Shown here: positions 34,863 to 42,376 of the stretch, piece after piece
Numbering within the stretch: the stretch's first letter is position 1
How the letters are laid out: each line of letters starts with the position of its first letter
NCBI RefSeq assembly: GCF_000739615.1
Contig: NZ_BATP01000021.1
Location: 1 to 64,000, forward strand
Source of the DNA: Haloferula sp. BvORR071
GTDB lineage: Bacteria; Verrucomicrobiota; Verrucomicrobiia; Verrucomicrobiales; Akkermansiaceae
Direction of reading: 5' to 3'
DNA: 64,000 nucleotides
Notes under the pieces: model-generated
Told to the model about the DNA's origin: nothing
The model's input: only the letters and a program-made list of their open reading frames with translations
Database searches by the model: none
Position numbers and translations under genes: made by a program

Positions 34863-35774
34863 TCAATCGCCGACGCGGGTCACGCGCCAGTATTGCGTGG
34901 GCGCTGTGGAGCGTGGAGCGGTGAAGAGTGAGCTGCCGCGATCAGGGCGGGCGATGACGGTTTGCACCGGGGTCCAGTTGGCCAGGCTGGTGCTGGTTTC
35001 GATCTGGTAGCTACGGCCCGGGTTGCTCTCCCATTCGAGTTCGCAGGTAGTCGCGGTGACGACGCTTGGGAACATGCGGAAGTCGCCAGTGTTCTGATTG
35101 ATCACGCCGATGGCTTCCAGGTCGAAGCCTGCGGAGCCGGTGGTTGGATAGGGATCGAGGATCGTGCGATTCGAGCTGTCCTTGGCACTGCCATCGCCAA
35201 CGATGTCGATCAGACGCACGAAGCACACGTGGTCGCGATCGAGGAGTGGAGAGGCTGGCAAGGAGGCGAGATCGAAGGGCGTGCCGAAGCCCACCTTATG
35301 CTTGCCGGCGAAGCCGCTGATATTGGTCGCATCCACCGAGCCGAAGCCGCCGACGGTGCCGGTGCTGAGTGAGGCATTCGGGAAGCGGACGAAGTTCACG
35401 CCGTCACTCGAGACCTCCACGAAGGCGAGCTCCAGGAAAGTGGCGCTGAAGGAGTTCTCGAAGACCGCGAAGTCCGCGCCTTCTCCATCGCGGATCGGGT
35501 GCGGGAAGAAGAGGGTGATCTTGCCGTTGTCCCCGAGGCAGACGATGTCGAGGGTATCGGTCGTGGCCGGGCCATAGGCCTTCGCTGGCGTGCGCCATTG
35601 GGCAACGACGCTGGTGCCGAAGGCGTAGTCGAGATGGCCGCTTGCCCAGTTCACGAAGCGCGCGTCGTTGTAGACGATCGCATCACTACCGGCGGTGCCA
35701 GCGGGACCGGGATAGGGCCCGGCGATTGCCAGGGGCGCACTGAGAACGAGAAGGAGTGGCAGGAAGCGGATCAT
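34863..35774 (-). CDS. Exported protein of the cobalamin-uptake operon
   Basis: This 303-aa protein has the signal peptide MIRFLPLLLVLSAPLAIA. The body is beta-rich (LGDNGKITLFFPHPIRDGEG, ADFAVFENSFSATFLELAFV, VEVSSDGVNFVRFPNASLS) and resembles cell-surface proteins encoded beside B12 receptors in several phyla. The last 80 residues (SYQIETSTSLANWTPVQTV) resemble the terminal domain seen on other exported proteins here. Its start shares one nucleotide with the receptor stop (TGATG), so it is coupled. A role in capturing or handing over corrinoids is inferred from the riboswitch-led operon. Confidence 0.8.
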   Translation of the reverse strand: MIRFLPLLLVLSAPLAIAGPYPGPAGTAGSDAIVYNDARFVNWASGHLDYAFGTSVVAQWRTPAKAYGPATTDTLDIVCLGDNGKITLFFPHPIRDGEGADFAVFENSFSATFLELAFVEVSSDGVNFVRFPNASLSTGTVGGFGSVDATNISGFAGKHKVGFGTPFDLASLPASPLLDRDHVCFVRLIDIVGDGSAKDSSNRTILDPYPTTGSAGFDLEAIGVINQNTGDFRMFPSVVTATTCELEWESNPGRSYQIETSTSLANWTPVQTVIARPDRGSSLFTAPRSTAPTQYWRVTRVGD

Positions 35775-37771
35775 CAGAGTTCGCGGCGGATGCCAACAAT
35801 GAACTGGCGCCCGGCCGCAGGATACCAGATCCCGCTGTATTTCACCGTGGCGTAGTTCTTGTCGAAGAGATTGTTCACCCGCGCATAGATCGAGAGTCCC
35901 GGGCGCGGTTCGTAGCGGAGCAGCAGATTGGTCACGGCGTATGAGGGCAACTTCTCCTGCACGTTCTGGAAGTCGTTCCCCTCAAAAGCATCGCCGGTGT
36001 ATTGATACTCCGCTTGGACCGTCACGCAGTCCAAGGGGCGGCAGGAGATTGTGGCGGACAACGCGCGGTTCGGGACGAGGTAGACTTCCTTCCCGGCATA
36101 GGGACCACTCTCATACTCCGCATGGAGCAAGGTATAGTGGAGATCCGCGCTCCAGCGCTCTGCGTGGTAGCCGGTGGAAAGCTCGACACCGCTGCGCTTG
36201 GTGTCAGCGAGGTTCACGTTCAGATTCCGCAGGTAGTCGTAGGCGATCTCCCCTTCCATCCACTGCAGGAAGCCGTTCACGCGCAGGCTCCAGTTGCCCG
36301 GGTTCCACTCCGCGCCGAGCTCCACATTGTCGCCGGTCTCCGCGTGCAGTTGATCATTGAAGGGCACGCTCAAGGGAAAGCCCTGATACGAGGCAATCTC
36401 ATCCATCGAGGGCAGGCGATAGAGCCGGTCATAGCGCAGCCAGGTGGAGAGATCCTTGCGTGCATCCCAGCGCAGGCCGACCTGGTAGGCTTGGTTGTCC
36501 CCATCATTGCCGCGGTCGAAGTTGAGCGCGGGATCGGAGGGAAAGGTGAAGCTGCGCGCATTGGCGTCCACTTCCGACTGAGCCCAACGTGCGGCGGCGG
36601 ATAGATGCCAATCCTTCCAAGGCTCCCAGTCCGCATTGGCATGGAGGCCGAGGATCTCCCGATCCAGGGCTGCCTGGCCCGTGCGATGGATCCGTGCGAT
36701 CTCCGCATACTGCTGGAGGTCCAGCGTATCGCGGCTGAAGTCGAGCCCGGCCTGCGCGGACCATGATTCACCCCGGGCATCGAAGTGCGGTGAGAGCGTG
36801 ATCGTCTCCAGCAAATTGTCGGTGTGAAAGCCGGGCCCGAAGTTCCACTGCAAGTCGCGCTGATAGAAGCTCAGCGGAATCGCGAAGGAATAGTCGCTGC
36901 CCTTGCCGAGCAGCAGAGTGCCATCCGCGGTATAGCGGTTCTGCTCGCTGAAGTACTGATCCGCCTGCCCGGCCAACGCGTAGATCGATTCGCGGGGATT
37001 GAGGAGGAAGCGGTCCTTGGTCAGCGGCCCGGGGAAGCCGCCTTCCTCATCGGCCCAAGAGACGCCGAAGTCTGTGGCGATGCCAGGAGTGAGGTCACGG
37101 CCCCAGCGAAAGGCGGCGCTCTCCAGCTCATTGTAGGAATTGTCGCGCCAGCCGTCGGTGAAATTGTGCTCAAGGTCGAAGGCAACGCGATTCCCCGCCC
37201 AAGTGTCCTGATGACTCAGGCGCGCAAGCATGTAGCCATCGCTGCCGCCCGCGCCTTCGACAACCGTGGCGGCCTTACCACCGTCCTTCGTGACCAGATT
37301 GATCACACCACCCACCGCGTGGTCGCCGAAGCGCGCGGTCTGGCTGCCGCTGAGGATCTCCACGTGATCGAGCCTGGCGATGGGAATCTCCAGCCAGGAG
37401 ACGCCCGCCATGTCCGGGCGATTGACCGGACGACCGTCGACCAGCACGAGCACTCGCGAGGAAGAATTCTCACCGAAGCCGCGCATGTGGACGGCGGAAT
37501 CGGAGCTATTGCCGCTGGTGCTGGTCAGACGGATGCCGCCCTGCGCGGCAAGCAGGTCCGCGACCGAGCGCACGCCGGACTTCGCGATCTGCTCGCTGTC
37601 GATGACCGTGGCGCTGCCGGCGAAATGCGGCGGCAGCACGCTATCGTCATCCTTGGCATCGGCTTCCACCACCACATCGGTGAGATCCTCGGCACGCAGG
37701 TTCACGGCGCCGCCCAAGGACAGCGCCGCAAGCCAGACGAGGATGAAGCGGTCGGATTTCACCGGTGCCAT
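35774..37771 (-). CDS. btuB: TonB-dependent outer-membrane receptor, BtuB-like
   Basis: This 665-aa protein has a signal peptide (FILVWLAALSLGGAVNLRA). A TonB-box-like acidic stretch (DVVVEADAKDDD) follows, then a plug domain at about 45-170 (GVRSVADLLAAQGGIRLTST, VLVLVDGRPVNRPDM, HVEILSGSQTARFGDHAVGG, VINLVTKDGG) and a 22-strand-type barrel ending in IWYPAAGRQFIVGIRREL. Plug sequence and length resemble BtuB. The upstream cobalamin riboswitch strongly supports B12 transport. It lies between a PEP-CTERM protein and a secreted protein in one unit. Confidence 0.9.
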   Translation of the reverse strand: MAPVKSDRFILVWLAALSLGGAVNLRAEDLTDVVVEADAKDDDSVLPPHFAGSATVIDSEQIAKSGVRSVADLLAAQGGIRLTSTSGNSSDSAVHMRGFGENSSSRVLVLVDGRPVNRPDMAGVSWLEIPIARLDHVEILSGSQTARFGDHAVGGVINLVTKDGGKAATVVEGAGGSDGYMLARLSHQDTWAGNRVAFDLEHNFTDGWRDNSYNELESAAFRWGRDLTPGIATDFGVSWADEEGGFPGPLTKDRFLLNPRESIYALAGQADQYFSEQNRYTADGTLLLGKGSDYSFAIPLSFYQRDLQWNFGPGFHTDNLLETITLSPHFDARGESWSAQAGLDFSRDTLDLQQYAEIARIHRTGQAALDREILGLHANADWEPWKDWHLSAAARWAQSEVDANARSFTFPSDPALNFDRGNDGDNQAYQVGLRWDARKDLSTWLRYDRLYRLPSMDEIASYQGFPLSVPFNDQLHAETGDNVELGAEWNPGNWSLRVNGFLQWMEGEIAYDYLRNLNVNLADTKRSGVELSTGYHAERWSADLHYTLLHAEYESGPYAGKEVYLVPNRALSATISCRPLDCVTVQAEYQYTGDAFEGNDFQNVQEKLPSYAVTNLLLRYEPRPGLSIYARVNNLFDKNYATVKYSGIWYPAAGRQFIVGIRREL

Positions 37772-37801
37772 GGAAGCCTTTTGCGGCTCCGTTTGCCAGC
37801 A

Positions 37802-38380
37802 TCAGCGCCGGCGCTTCAGGAATGCAAGCAGGCCGCCGAGAGCGAGCAGGGCGGAGGCCGGTTCCGGGACCGGATTGACACCCGGAGCCAGCGAGCCATC
37901 GCCGAAGACGAGACCATCCCAAGAGCCCGGTTCGACCACGCGGGAAGGAGCGGAGAGACCGCTGCCAAAGGTCCAAGTGCCAGCAGGCACCGGCGAGGCG
38001 GCCGGGAAACCTGCTTGGCCACCGGCGACGAACTGGCCCCAGTAGGCGCTGAAGTCCTCGGCATTCGTCTCCGTGACGCCCTGCCAGGTGATCGAATTCA
38101 CAAAGTAGTTCGGTGCTTCCTCCGAGCCGAAGTTGAAGGCCAGGACACTCAGGTTGGGCTCGAAGGCATCGACCATCTGGAGCAGGTCATAGCCATCAAG
38201 AGGTTCCGACACATTGTTGTCGAAGTGGATCTCGTAGGTGCGGCTGCCGATATTGGCGGATTCCAGCACGAAGAACGCGCTGTCCGCTCCACTGCCGATG
38301 CTGATCACGGCGGCCCCGGCTTGTGCGGCTGCGGCGAGGAGGCTTGCGAGGGCAAGCGCCACGAATGGTTTCAATTTCAT
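37802..38380 (-). CDS. PEP-CTERM protein, first gene of the cobalamin riboswitch operon
   Basis: This 192-aa exported protein has a signal peptide (FVALALASLLAAAAQAGA). A compact beta-rich domain (VISIGSGADSAFFVLESANI, SRTYEIHFDNNVSEPLDGYD, NYFVNSITWQGVTETNAEDF, SWDGLVFGDGSLAPG) precedes a PEP-CTERM signal (VPEP, hydrophobic helix, KRRR). It directly follows the riboswitch, so its expression should fall when B12 is plentiful. Surface capture of corrinoids, analogous to accessory B12-binding lipoproteins of Bacteroides, is a reasonable inference. It lies 30 nt upstream of btuB. Confidence 0.88.
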   Translation of the reverse strand: MKLKPFVALALASLLAAAAQAGAAVISIGSGADSAFFVLESANIGSRTYEIHFDNNVSEPLDGYDLLQMVDAFEPNLSVLAFNFGSEEAPNYFVNSITWQGVTETNAEDFSAYWGQFVAGGQAGFPAASPVPAGTWTFGSGLSAPSRVVEPGSWDGLVFGDGSLAPGVNPVPEPASALLALGGLLAFLKRRR

Positions 38381-38502
38381 CTGATCTTTCTCTTCTTCAA
38401 TCGGTATTGCCCGAAGAGAAGGGAGGCCCGCTCCGGAGACAGGATATGCCGCCGGCGATGGAACTTCCCTCCCGTCACCTTCCTTGCGCGGAAAGGTTCT
38501 CG

Positions 38503-38530
38503 CGGTGCCGCATTCGGAGGAACGGCACCG
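38503..38530 (-). promoter_or_regulatory. Hairpin in the riboswitch leader (possible expression platform)
   Basis: CGGTGCCG (38503-38510) and CGGCACCG (38523-38530) form an 8-bp stem just downstream of the riboswitch on the minus strand. It lacks a strong T tract, so it could act by terminator-like pausing or by alternative pairing with the aptamer. Confidence 0.4.
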
Positions 38531-38544
38531 GGACGAGCGAGGCG

Positions 38545-38735
38545 GGACGAAGTATTCGGGCTCCCGACTGTGAGGTAGCAGCTTTCGCCGTCCCCTCGCC
38601 TCCTTCCCGCCTTCACCCGGACTGGCGTCCGGATTGGCTGTGTGGGAAGTCGTTCATCGGATACCGCAGCGCGACTGCTCCGGGCTCTCACCGGATTCCA
38701 TGCGCCCGCATCGGGTCATCGGCGCGGAGTGAAAA
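38545..38735 (-). ncRNA. Cobalamin (AdoCbl) riboswitch
   Basis: Read on the minus strand, 38699-38662 is the core GGAATCCGGTGAGAGCCCGG followed by AGCAGTCGCGCTGCGGTA, matching the conserved GGGAAUCCGGUGAGAAUCCGG/CGCGC..CUGUA block. 38640-38611 gives AGCCAATCCGGACGCCAGTC with CGGGTGAAG. A B12-box-like AGTCGGGAGCCCGAAT lies at 38569-38554. The order and spacing fit the cobalamin family, and the downstream btuB-like gene supports it. The boundaries are approximate. Confidence 0.88.
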
Positions 38736-39074
38736 CAGGGGGCCGGGGGCGTGGCAAGGAAAAGGACCGGGATACATGGGATGAAGGCGGGAGGAACCAC
38801 GCATCAACAGCCAATCCACTCGAATGAAAGGCTAGGGAGCTGCTACGAAGATTCGGCGAATTCAGAGTTCCAGCCTTTCTCCTGTCCGAGGCCGTACGCT
38901 TGAAATTTTGAACAGGAGGAAGGCAAGAGAAAGGCAGGAGGAAAGACATGATCACCAAGAGTCTTCCTTCATGCCCGTGGGTGTTCATTCACGATTGACG
39001 GCCTCCTGCTAAAATCCCCTCTCCCATCCCATTCATCCTATCCATCCCGGCCCCCATCCGCTCAAGTCACGCCC
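38736..39074. other. Intergenic region between the B12 operon and the spermidine-synthase-like gene
   Basis: It must contain the divergent promoters, but I cannot place them firmly. A direct repeat (ACAGGAGGAAGGCAAG and GCAGGAGGAAAGAC) occurs at 38911-38950. No gene was seen. Confidence 0.4.
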
Positions 39075-39836
39075 ATGCGTCTGAGTTGCCATGCCGTTGT
39101 CGATACTGCCTATCAGCAGGTGCAAATCTGGAAGTCGGACAAGCAGTGCGAGTTCCGGGTGGCGGGGGCGATCCATGCCTGGTGGCATGAGAAGAAGTTC
39201 CTGACGGGTCTGGCCTGGGACAATATCGCAGCGGCGGCACTGCTGCGGCCGGCGCGCCCGCCGCAGTCTGTACTGATGTTGGGGCTGGCCGGAGGGACTT
39301 CGACCCGAGTCCTGCGGCACCTGCTGCCGGAGGCGCGGCTGGTGGCGGTGGACATCGATTCGGAGATCGTGGCGCTGGCGGAGCTGAACATGCACCTCGA
39401 CAAGCTGGGCCTAGAGATCCATTTCGCGGATGCCTACGAGTGGGTGGCGAAGTGCCGGGAGAAATTCGACGTGGTGATCGACGACGTCTATCTGGCGGGG
39501 CGGGACGATGTCTTCCGGCCGGGGAAATCCGACGCCGGGCAAATTGCAGCGCTGAAGCGGCTGTTGAAGCCGGGCGGGCTGCTGCTGGCGAATCTGGTGA
39601 ACGGTCCGGGCCACCGGGCGATGCAGATGCGGACGCGGGCGGCCTTCCGCGAGGGCTTTCCGGTGGTGCGCTCGGTGACCACGCCTGACAGCATGAATGA
39701 GACCCTGGTGGGCGGGAAAGACGTCCTAGCCGGGTCGGCGCTGACCCCGTGGACTCGTAATTTCCCGGAATTGGCGGACCGGAAACTGTGGCAAAGGCTG
39801 AAAGTCAGGCGTCTAACCCCTGCGCCGCCGCGTTGA
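39075..39836 (+). CDS. Spermidine synthase-like / polyamine aminopropyltransferase-fold protein
   Basis: This 253-aa protein has a SAM-binding Rossmann fold: SVLMLGLAGGTSTRVLRHLL, ARLVAVDIDSEIVALAELNM, FDVVIDDVYLAGRDDVF and LKPGGLLLANLVNG. An N-terminal beta region (YQQVQIWKSDKQCEFRVAGA) resembles spermidine synthase. The catalytic Asp region is altered (VVIDDVYL and not the usual D-x-x-D/E-P motif), so it may be a methyltransferase-like paralogue instead of a true aminopropyltransferase. It lies 33 nt upstream of a separately promoted gene. Confidence 0.75.
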   Translation: MRLSCHAVVDTAYQQVQIWKSDKQCEFRVAGAIHAWWHEKKFLTGLAWDNIAAAALLRPARPPQSVLMLGLAGGTSTRVLRHLLPEARLVAVDIDSEIVALAELNMHLDKLGLEIHFADAYEWVAKCREKFDVVIDDVYLAGRDDVFRPGKSDAGQIAALKRLLKPGGLLLANLVNGPGHRAMQMRTRAAFREGFPVVRSVTTPDSMNETLVGGKDVLAGSALTPWTRNFPELADRKLWQRLKVRRLTPAPPR

Positions 39837-39861
39837 CAAGCCGCCCGGGGCCGCACAACCT
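39833..39861 (+). promoter_or_regulatory. Putative promoter giving a near-leaderless transcript
   Basis: TTGACA (39833-39838), a 17-nt spacer and CAACCT (39856-39861) precede the ATG at 39870 by 8 nt. Transcription start would fall almost at the start codon. The sequence matches the rpsU promoter at several spacer positions and shares TCCGCGCCC downstream. Confidence 0.5.
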
Positions 39862-39869
39862 CCGCGCCC

Positions 39870-40556
39870 ATGGACACGCTGAAGATTTTGCTCGCCGCCA
39901 CGGTCGCGCTGCTGCTCGGAGCGCTAGCCGTCTCCTACAAGGATGGTTCGACCTCCAAGACGGCGGTGAAGGAGGAACTCGCTGCCATGGAGCAGAAGCT
40001 CGAACGCCTGCGCCTGGAGCAGGATGGTCTGGCCCGCGAGCGTGAGCTGCAGATGCTGCGTGACGCCGCCAACAAGGCCGCGGCGGTCGCTCCAGTGGCA
40101 CCTCCGGCTCCTCTCCAGACCGCCGACATGGCCGCGATGCAGGATCAGATCGCGAAGCTGGAGGCCGAGAAGGCCGCTGCCGACGCCAAGACCGCCAAGG
40201 CCGAGCGCAAGGCTGATACTTACAATGAAGAAGCTGCCTTCGTGGGCGGCCAGATGCTGGAGCACCGCGACAACGAGCTGCGCCGCGCCCGCCTGATCAA
40301 GGATGCAATGCCGATTGGCCGGGTGAAGGAGTGGGTGGAAGATCCGCAGAACGGTTCCTTCGCAGTGATCGAGGTCCTGATGGCGGAAAACGTGCAGGAA
40401 GAAACCGTGCTCTGCGTGCGCCGCAACACCGGCATCCTCGGCAAGGTCAAGGTCGGCCAAATCAGCATCGAAGGTGCGATCGGTTCTCCCACCACCGCTT
40501 TCAGCGAGCTGAAGCCGCAGCCAGGTGATGACCTGATCATGGACCCGACCGAGTGA
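39870..40556 (+). CDS. Membrane-anchored coiled-coil protein of unknown function
   Basis: This 228-aa protein has an N-terminal membrane helix (LLAATVALLLGALAVSY). An Ala/Glu/Lys-rich coiled coil covers about 30-130 (VKEELAAMEQKLERLRLEQD, MQDQIAKLEAEKAAADAKTA). A C-terminal beta-rich domain follows (RARLIKDAMPIGRVKEWVED, SFAVIEVLMAENVQEETVLC, GKVKVGQISIEGAIGSPTTA). The last domain has the look of a small OB/SH3-like fold. It may be an envelope scaffold. rimO follows after a terminator-like hairpin. Confidence 0.75.
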   Translation: MDTLKILLAATVALLLGALAVSYKDGSTSKTAVKEELAAMEQKLERLRLEQDGLARERELQMLRDAANKAAAVAPVAPPAPLQTADMAAMQDQIAKLEAEKAAADAKTAKAERKADTYNEEAAFVGGQMLEHRDNELRRARLIKDAMPIGRVKEWVEDPQNGSFAVIEVLMAENVQEETVLCVRRNTGILGKVKVGQISIEGAIGSPTTAFSELKPQPGDDLIMDPTE

Positions 40557-40586
40557 TCGTCGCCTCCAGCATTTCCTGATTTTTCT

Positions 40587-40612
40587 GGCCCCCCGCGCAA
40601 TCGCCGGGGGCC
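40587..40612 (+). terminator. GC-rich hairpin before rimO
   Basis: GGCCCCCCGCG and CGCCGGGGGCC pair with one C-C mismatch around loop CAAT, followed by GCTTTGTCTCT. Confidence 0.55.
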
Positions 40613-40656
40613 GCTTTGTCTCTTCCTCTTTCGATATACCGCTTACCTCGCTCATC

Positions 40657-42060
40657 ATGTCCACCACGGTTGGTCTCATTTCCCTTGGCTGCGCGAAGAA
40701 CCTCATCGACTCCGAAGTGATGATGGGTCACCTCGCGGAAGCCGGCATGGCGCTCACCTCCGAAGCCGAACTGGCCGACGTGCTGATCGTGAACACCTGC
40801 TCCTTCATCGACATGGCGAAGCAGGAGTCGATCGATGCGGTCTTCGGTGCGGTGAATGCGCGTAGCGAGGACCCGGACCGGGCGCGGCAGAAGATCATCG
40901 TGGCCGGCTGCCTGTCGCAGCGTTTCGCCAAGGATCTGCCGGGGATCATGCCGGAAGTGGATGCCTTCATCGGCCTGGACCAGATCACCAAGGTGGCGCC
41001 GATCATCGAGAACCTGCTGGGCAAGAAGAACGCCGCCGAGGTGGCGAAGACCGAAGGCCCGGCAGCAACGGAAGACCCGCGCGACTTCGTGACTCTGAAG
41101 CCGAAGTATGTGCCGGACTACACCACGCCGCGCTTCCGCCTGACGCCGGAGCACTTCGCCTATGTGAAGATCGCGGAGGGCTGCAACCACACCTGTACCT
41201 TCTGCATCATCCCGAAGATCCGCGGCATGCACCGCTCCCGCACGCAGGAATCGGTGGTGAAGGAAGTGGAAGCCCTGGTGAAGTCCGGGGTGAAGGAGAT
41301 CAACCTGATCTCGCAGGACACGACCTACTTCGGGATGGACAACTGGGAGGGCGAGCGGCCGAAGCCGAACTCACCGGTGAACTCCGAGCGCGGTGAATCG
41401 CTCAGCACGCTGCTGCGCGAGATCAACAAGATCGAGGGCGACTTCTGGGTTCGCCTGCTCTACACCCACCCGGCACACTGGTCCGACGAGCTGATCCGGA
41501 CGATCGCCGAGTGCGACAAGGTGGCGAAGTATGTCGACATCCCGCTGCAACACATCTCCGACCGGATGCTGACCGCGATGAAGCGGGTGACCACCGGCGG
41601 CTACATCCGCGACCTGCTGCGCCGCATGCGCGCGGGCATTCCGGGACTGGGGATTCGTACGACGTTCATCGTAGGTTTCCCGGGTGAGACGGAGGAGGAT
41701 TTCGAGGAGCTGCTGGAATTCATCCGCGAGTTCCGCTTCGAGCGGGCCGGTGTGTTCCAGTATTCGAAGGAAGAAGGGACCCGCGCCTACAAGATGGACG
41801 GGCACCTGCACCACATGACCCGCAAGAGCCGCTGGAGCCGCGCGATGGCGGAACTGCAGAAGGTCGCCGGCGAGGTGAACCAAGAGCAAGTGGGCAAGAA
41901 GGTCCGTGTGCTGGTGGAGGAAAAGGGTGTCGGCCGCACCGAGTGGGATGCTCCGGAAATCGACGGCTCCGTGCACGTGGATGAGAACATCCCGGTGGGG
42001 AACTTCGCCGATGTGACGATCGGGGATTGGCGCGGGTACGATCTTGTGGCGGCGAGGTGA
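40657..42060 (+). CDS. rimO: Ribosomal protein uS12 methylthiotransferase
   Basis: This radical SAM enzyme modifies the conserved Asp of uS12. It has 467 aa. The N-terminal UPF0004 domain carries three cluster cysteines (LGCAKNLIDSE, VNTCSFIDMA, VAGCLSQRF). The radical SAM domain has GCNHTCTFCIIPKIRGMHRS, and GFPGETEEDFEELL is present. A C-terminal TRAM domain follows (VRVLVEEKGVGRTEWDAPEI). The KIRG..RSR motif distinguishes the RimO/MiaB family, and overall form and the short N-terminus fit RimO. Confidence 0.94.
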   Translation: MSTTVGLISLGCAKNLIDSEVMMGHLAEAGMALTSEAELADVLIVNTCSFIDMAKQESIDAVFGAVNARSEDPDRARQKIIVAGCLSQRFAKDLPGIMPEVDAFIGLDQITKVAPIIENLLGKKNAAEVAKTEGPAATEDPRDFVTLKPKYVPDYTTPRFRLTPEHFAYVKIAEGCNHTCTFCIIPKIRGMHRSRTQESVVKEVEALVKSGVKEINLISQDTTYFGMDNWEGERPKPNSPVNSERGESLSTLLREINKIEGDFWVRLLYTHPAHWSDELIRTIAECDKVAKYVDIPLQHISDRMLTAMKRVTTGGYIRDLLRRMRAGIPGLGIRTTFIVGFPGETEEDFEELLEFIREFRFERAGVFQYSKEEGTRAYKMDGHLHHMTRKSRWSRAMAELQKVAGEVNQEQVGKKVRVLVEEKGVGRTEWDAPEIDGSVHVDENIPVGNFADVTIGDWRGYDLVAAR

Positions 42061-42170
42061 GAAGAAGTGCCGAGTAATCGGTGATCGGCGAAAGGCAGGA
42101 TGAAGCGCAACGCTGGCAGCGGTGGGCGTTACGCCGACGCGAGTTGTAGCGGCGGCGCGTCCAGATTCTA

Positions 42171-42247
42171 CGCCCTGTAGGGGCGCAGGTAGGTCGCGGA
42201 TGGAAATACGCGGAGTATCACCACGCTCCCTGCGCCCCTACAGGGCG
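42171..42247. repeat. Perfect 19-bp inverted repeat
   Basis: CGCCCTGTAGGGGCGCAGG (42171-42189) and its exact reverse complement (42229-42247) enclose 39 nt. It could be a REP-like or MITE-like palindrome or a transcript-end structure between the convergent genes rimO and the ketosynthase-like gene. Confidence 0.8.
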
Positions 42248-42261
42248 CCATTCTTCTCTCG

Positions 42262-42332
42262 GTCGGAAACCCAGGGCTGCGCTATCGCTTGCCCTGGGCT
42301 ATCTCCGTGCCGCCCCTTTGGGGCTCTGGAAA
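42262..42332. repeat. Dispersed repeat, copy 2
   Basis: This is the partner of the repeat at 28950-29026: AACCCAGGGCTGCGCT, GCCCTGGGCTATCTCC, GCCGCCCCTTTGGGGCTCTGG. The CCCAGGG/CCCTGGG and GCCCC/GGGGC pairs are maintained. Confidence 0.7.
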
Positions 42333-42376
42333 TCGGCCACCATAAACACCGGAGATCTGACGGCAGCACTCCCCCC

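Larger units (their letters stand above)
42061..42376. other. Intergenic region with two repeats
   Basis: No gene was seen in 316 nt. It holds a perfect 19-bp inverted repeat and the second copy of the dispersed repeat; both are listed separately. Confidence 0.6.

Noticed and set aside
36824-38578. 584-aa plus-strand frame opposite btuB
   Set aside because: It spans the receptor, the PEP-CTERM gene and the riboswitch on the other strand, so it cannot be a real gene.
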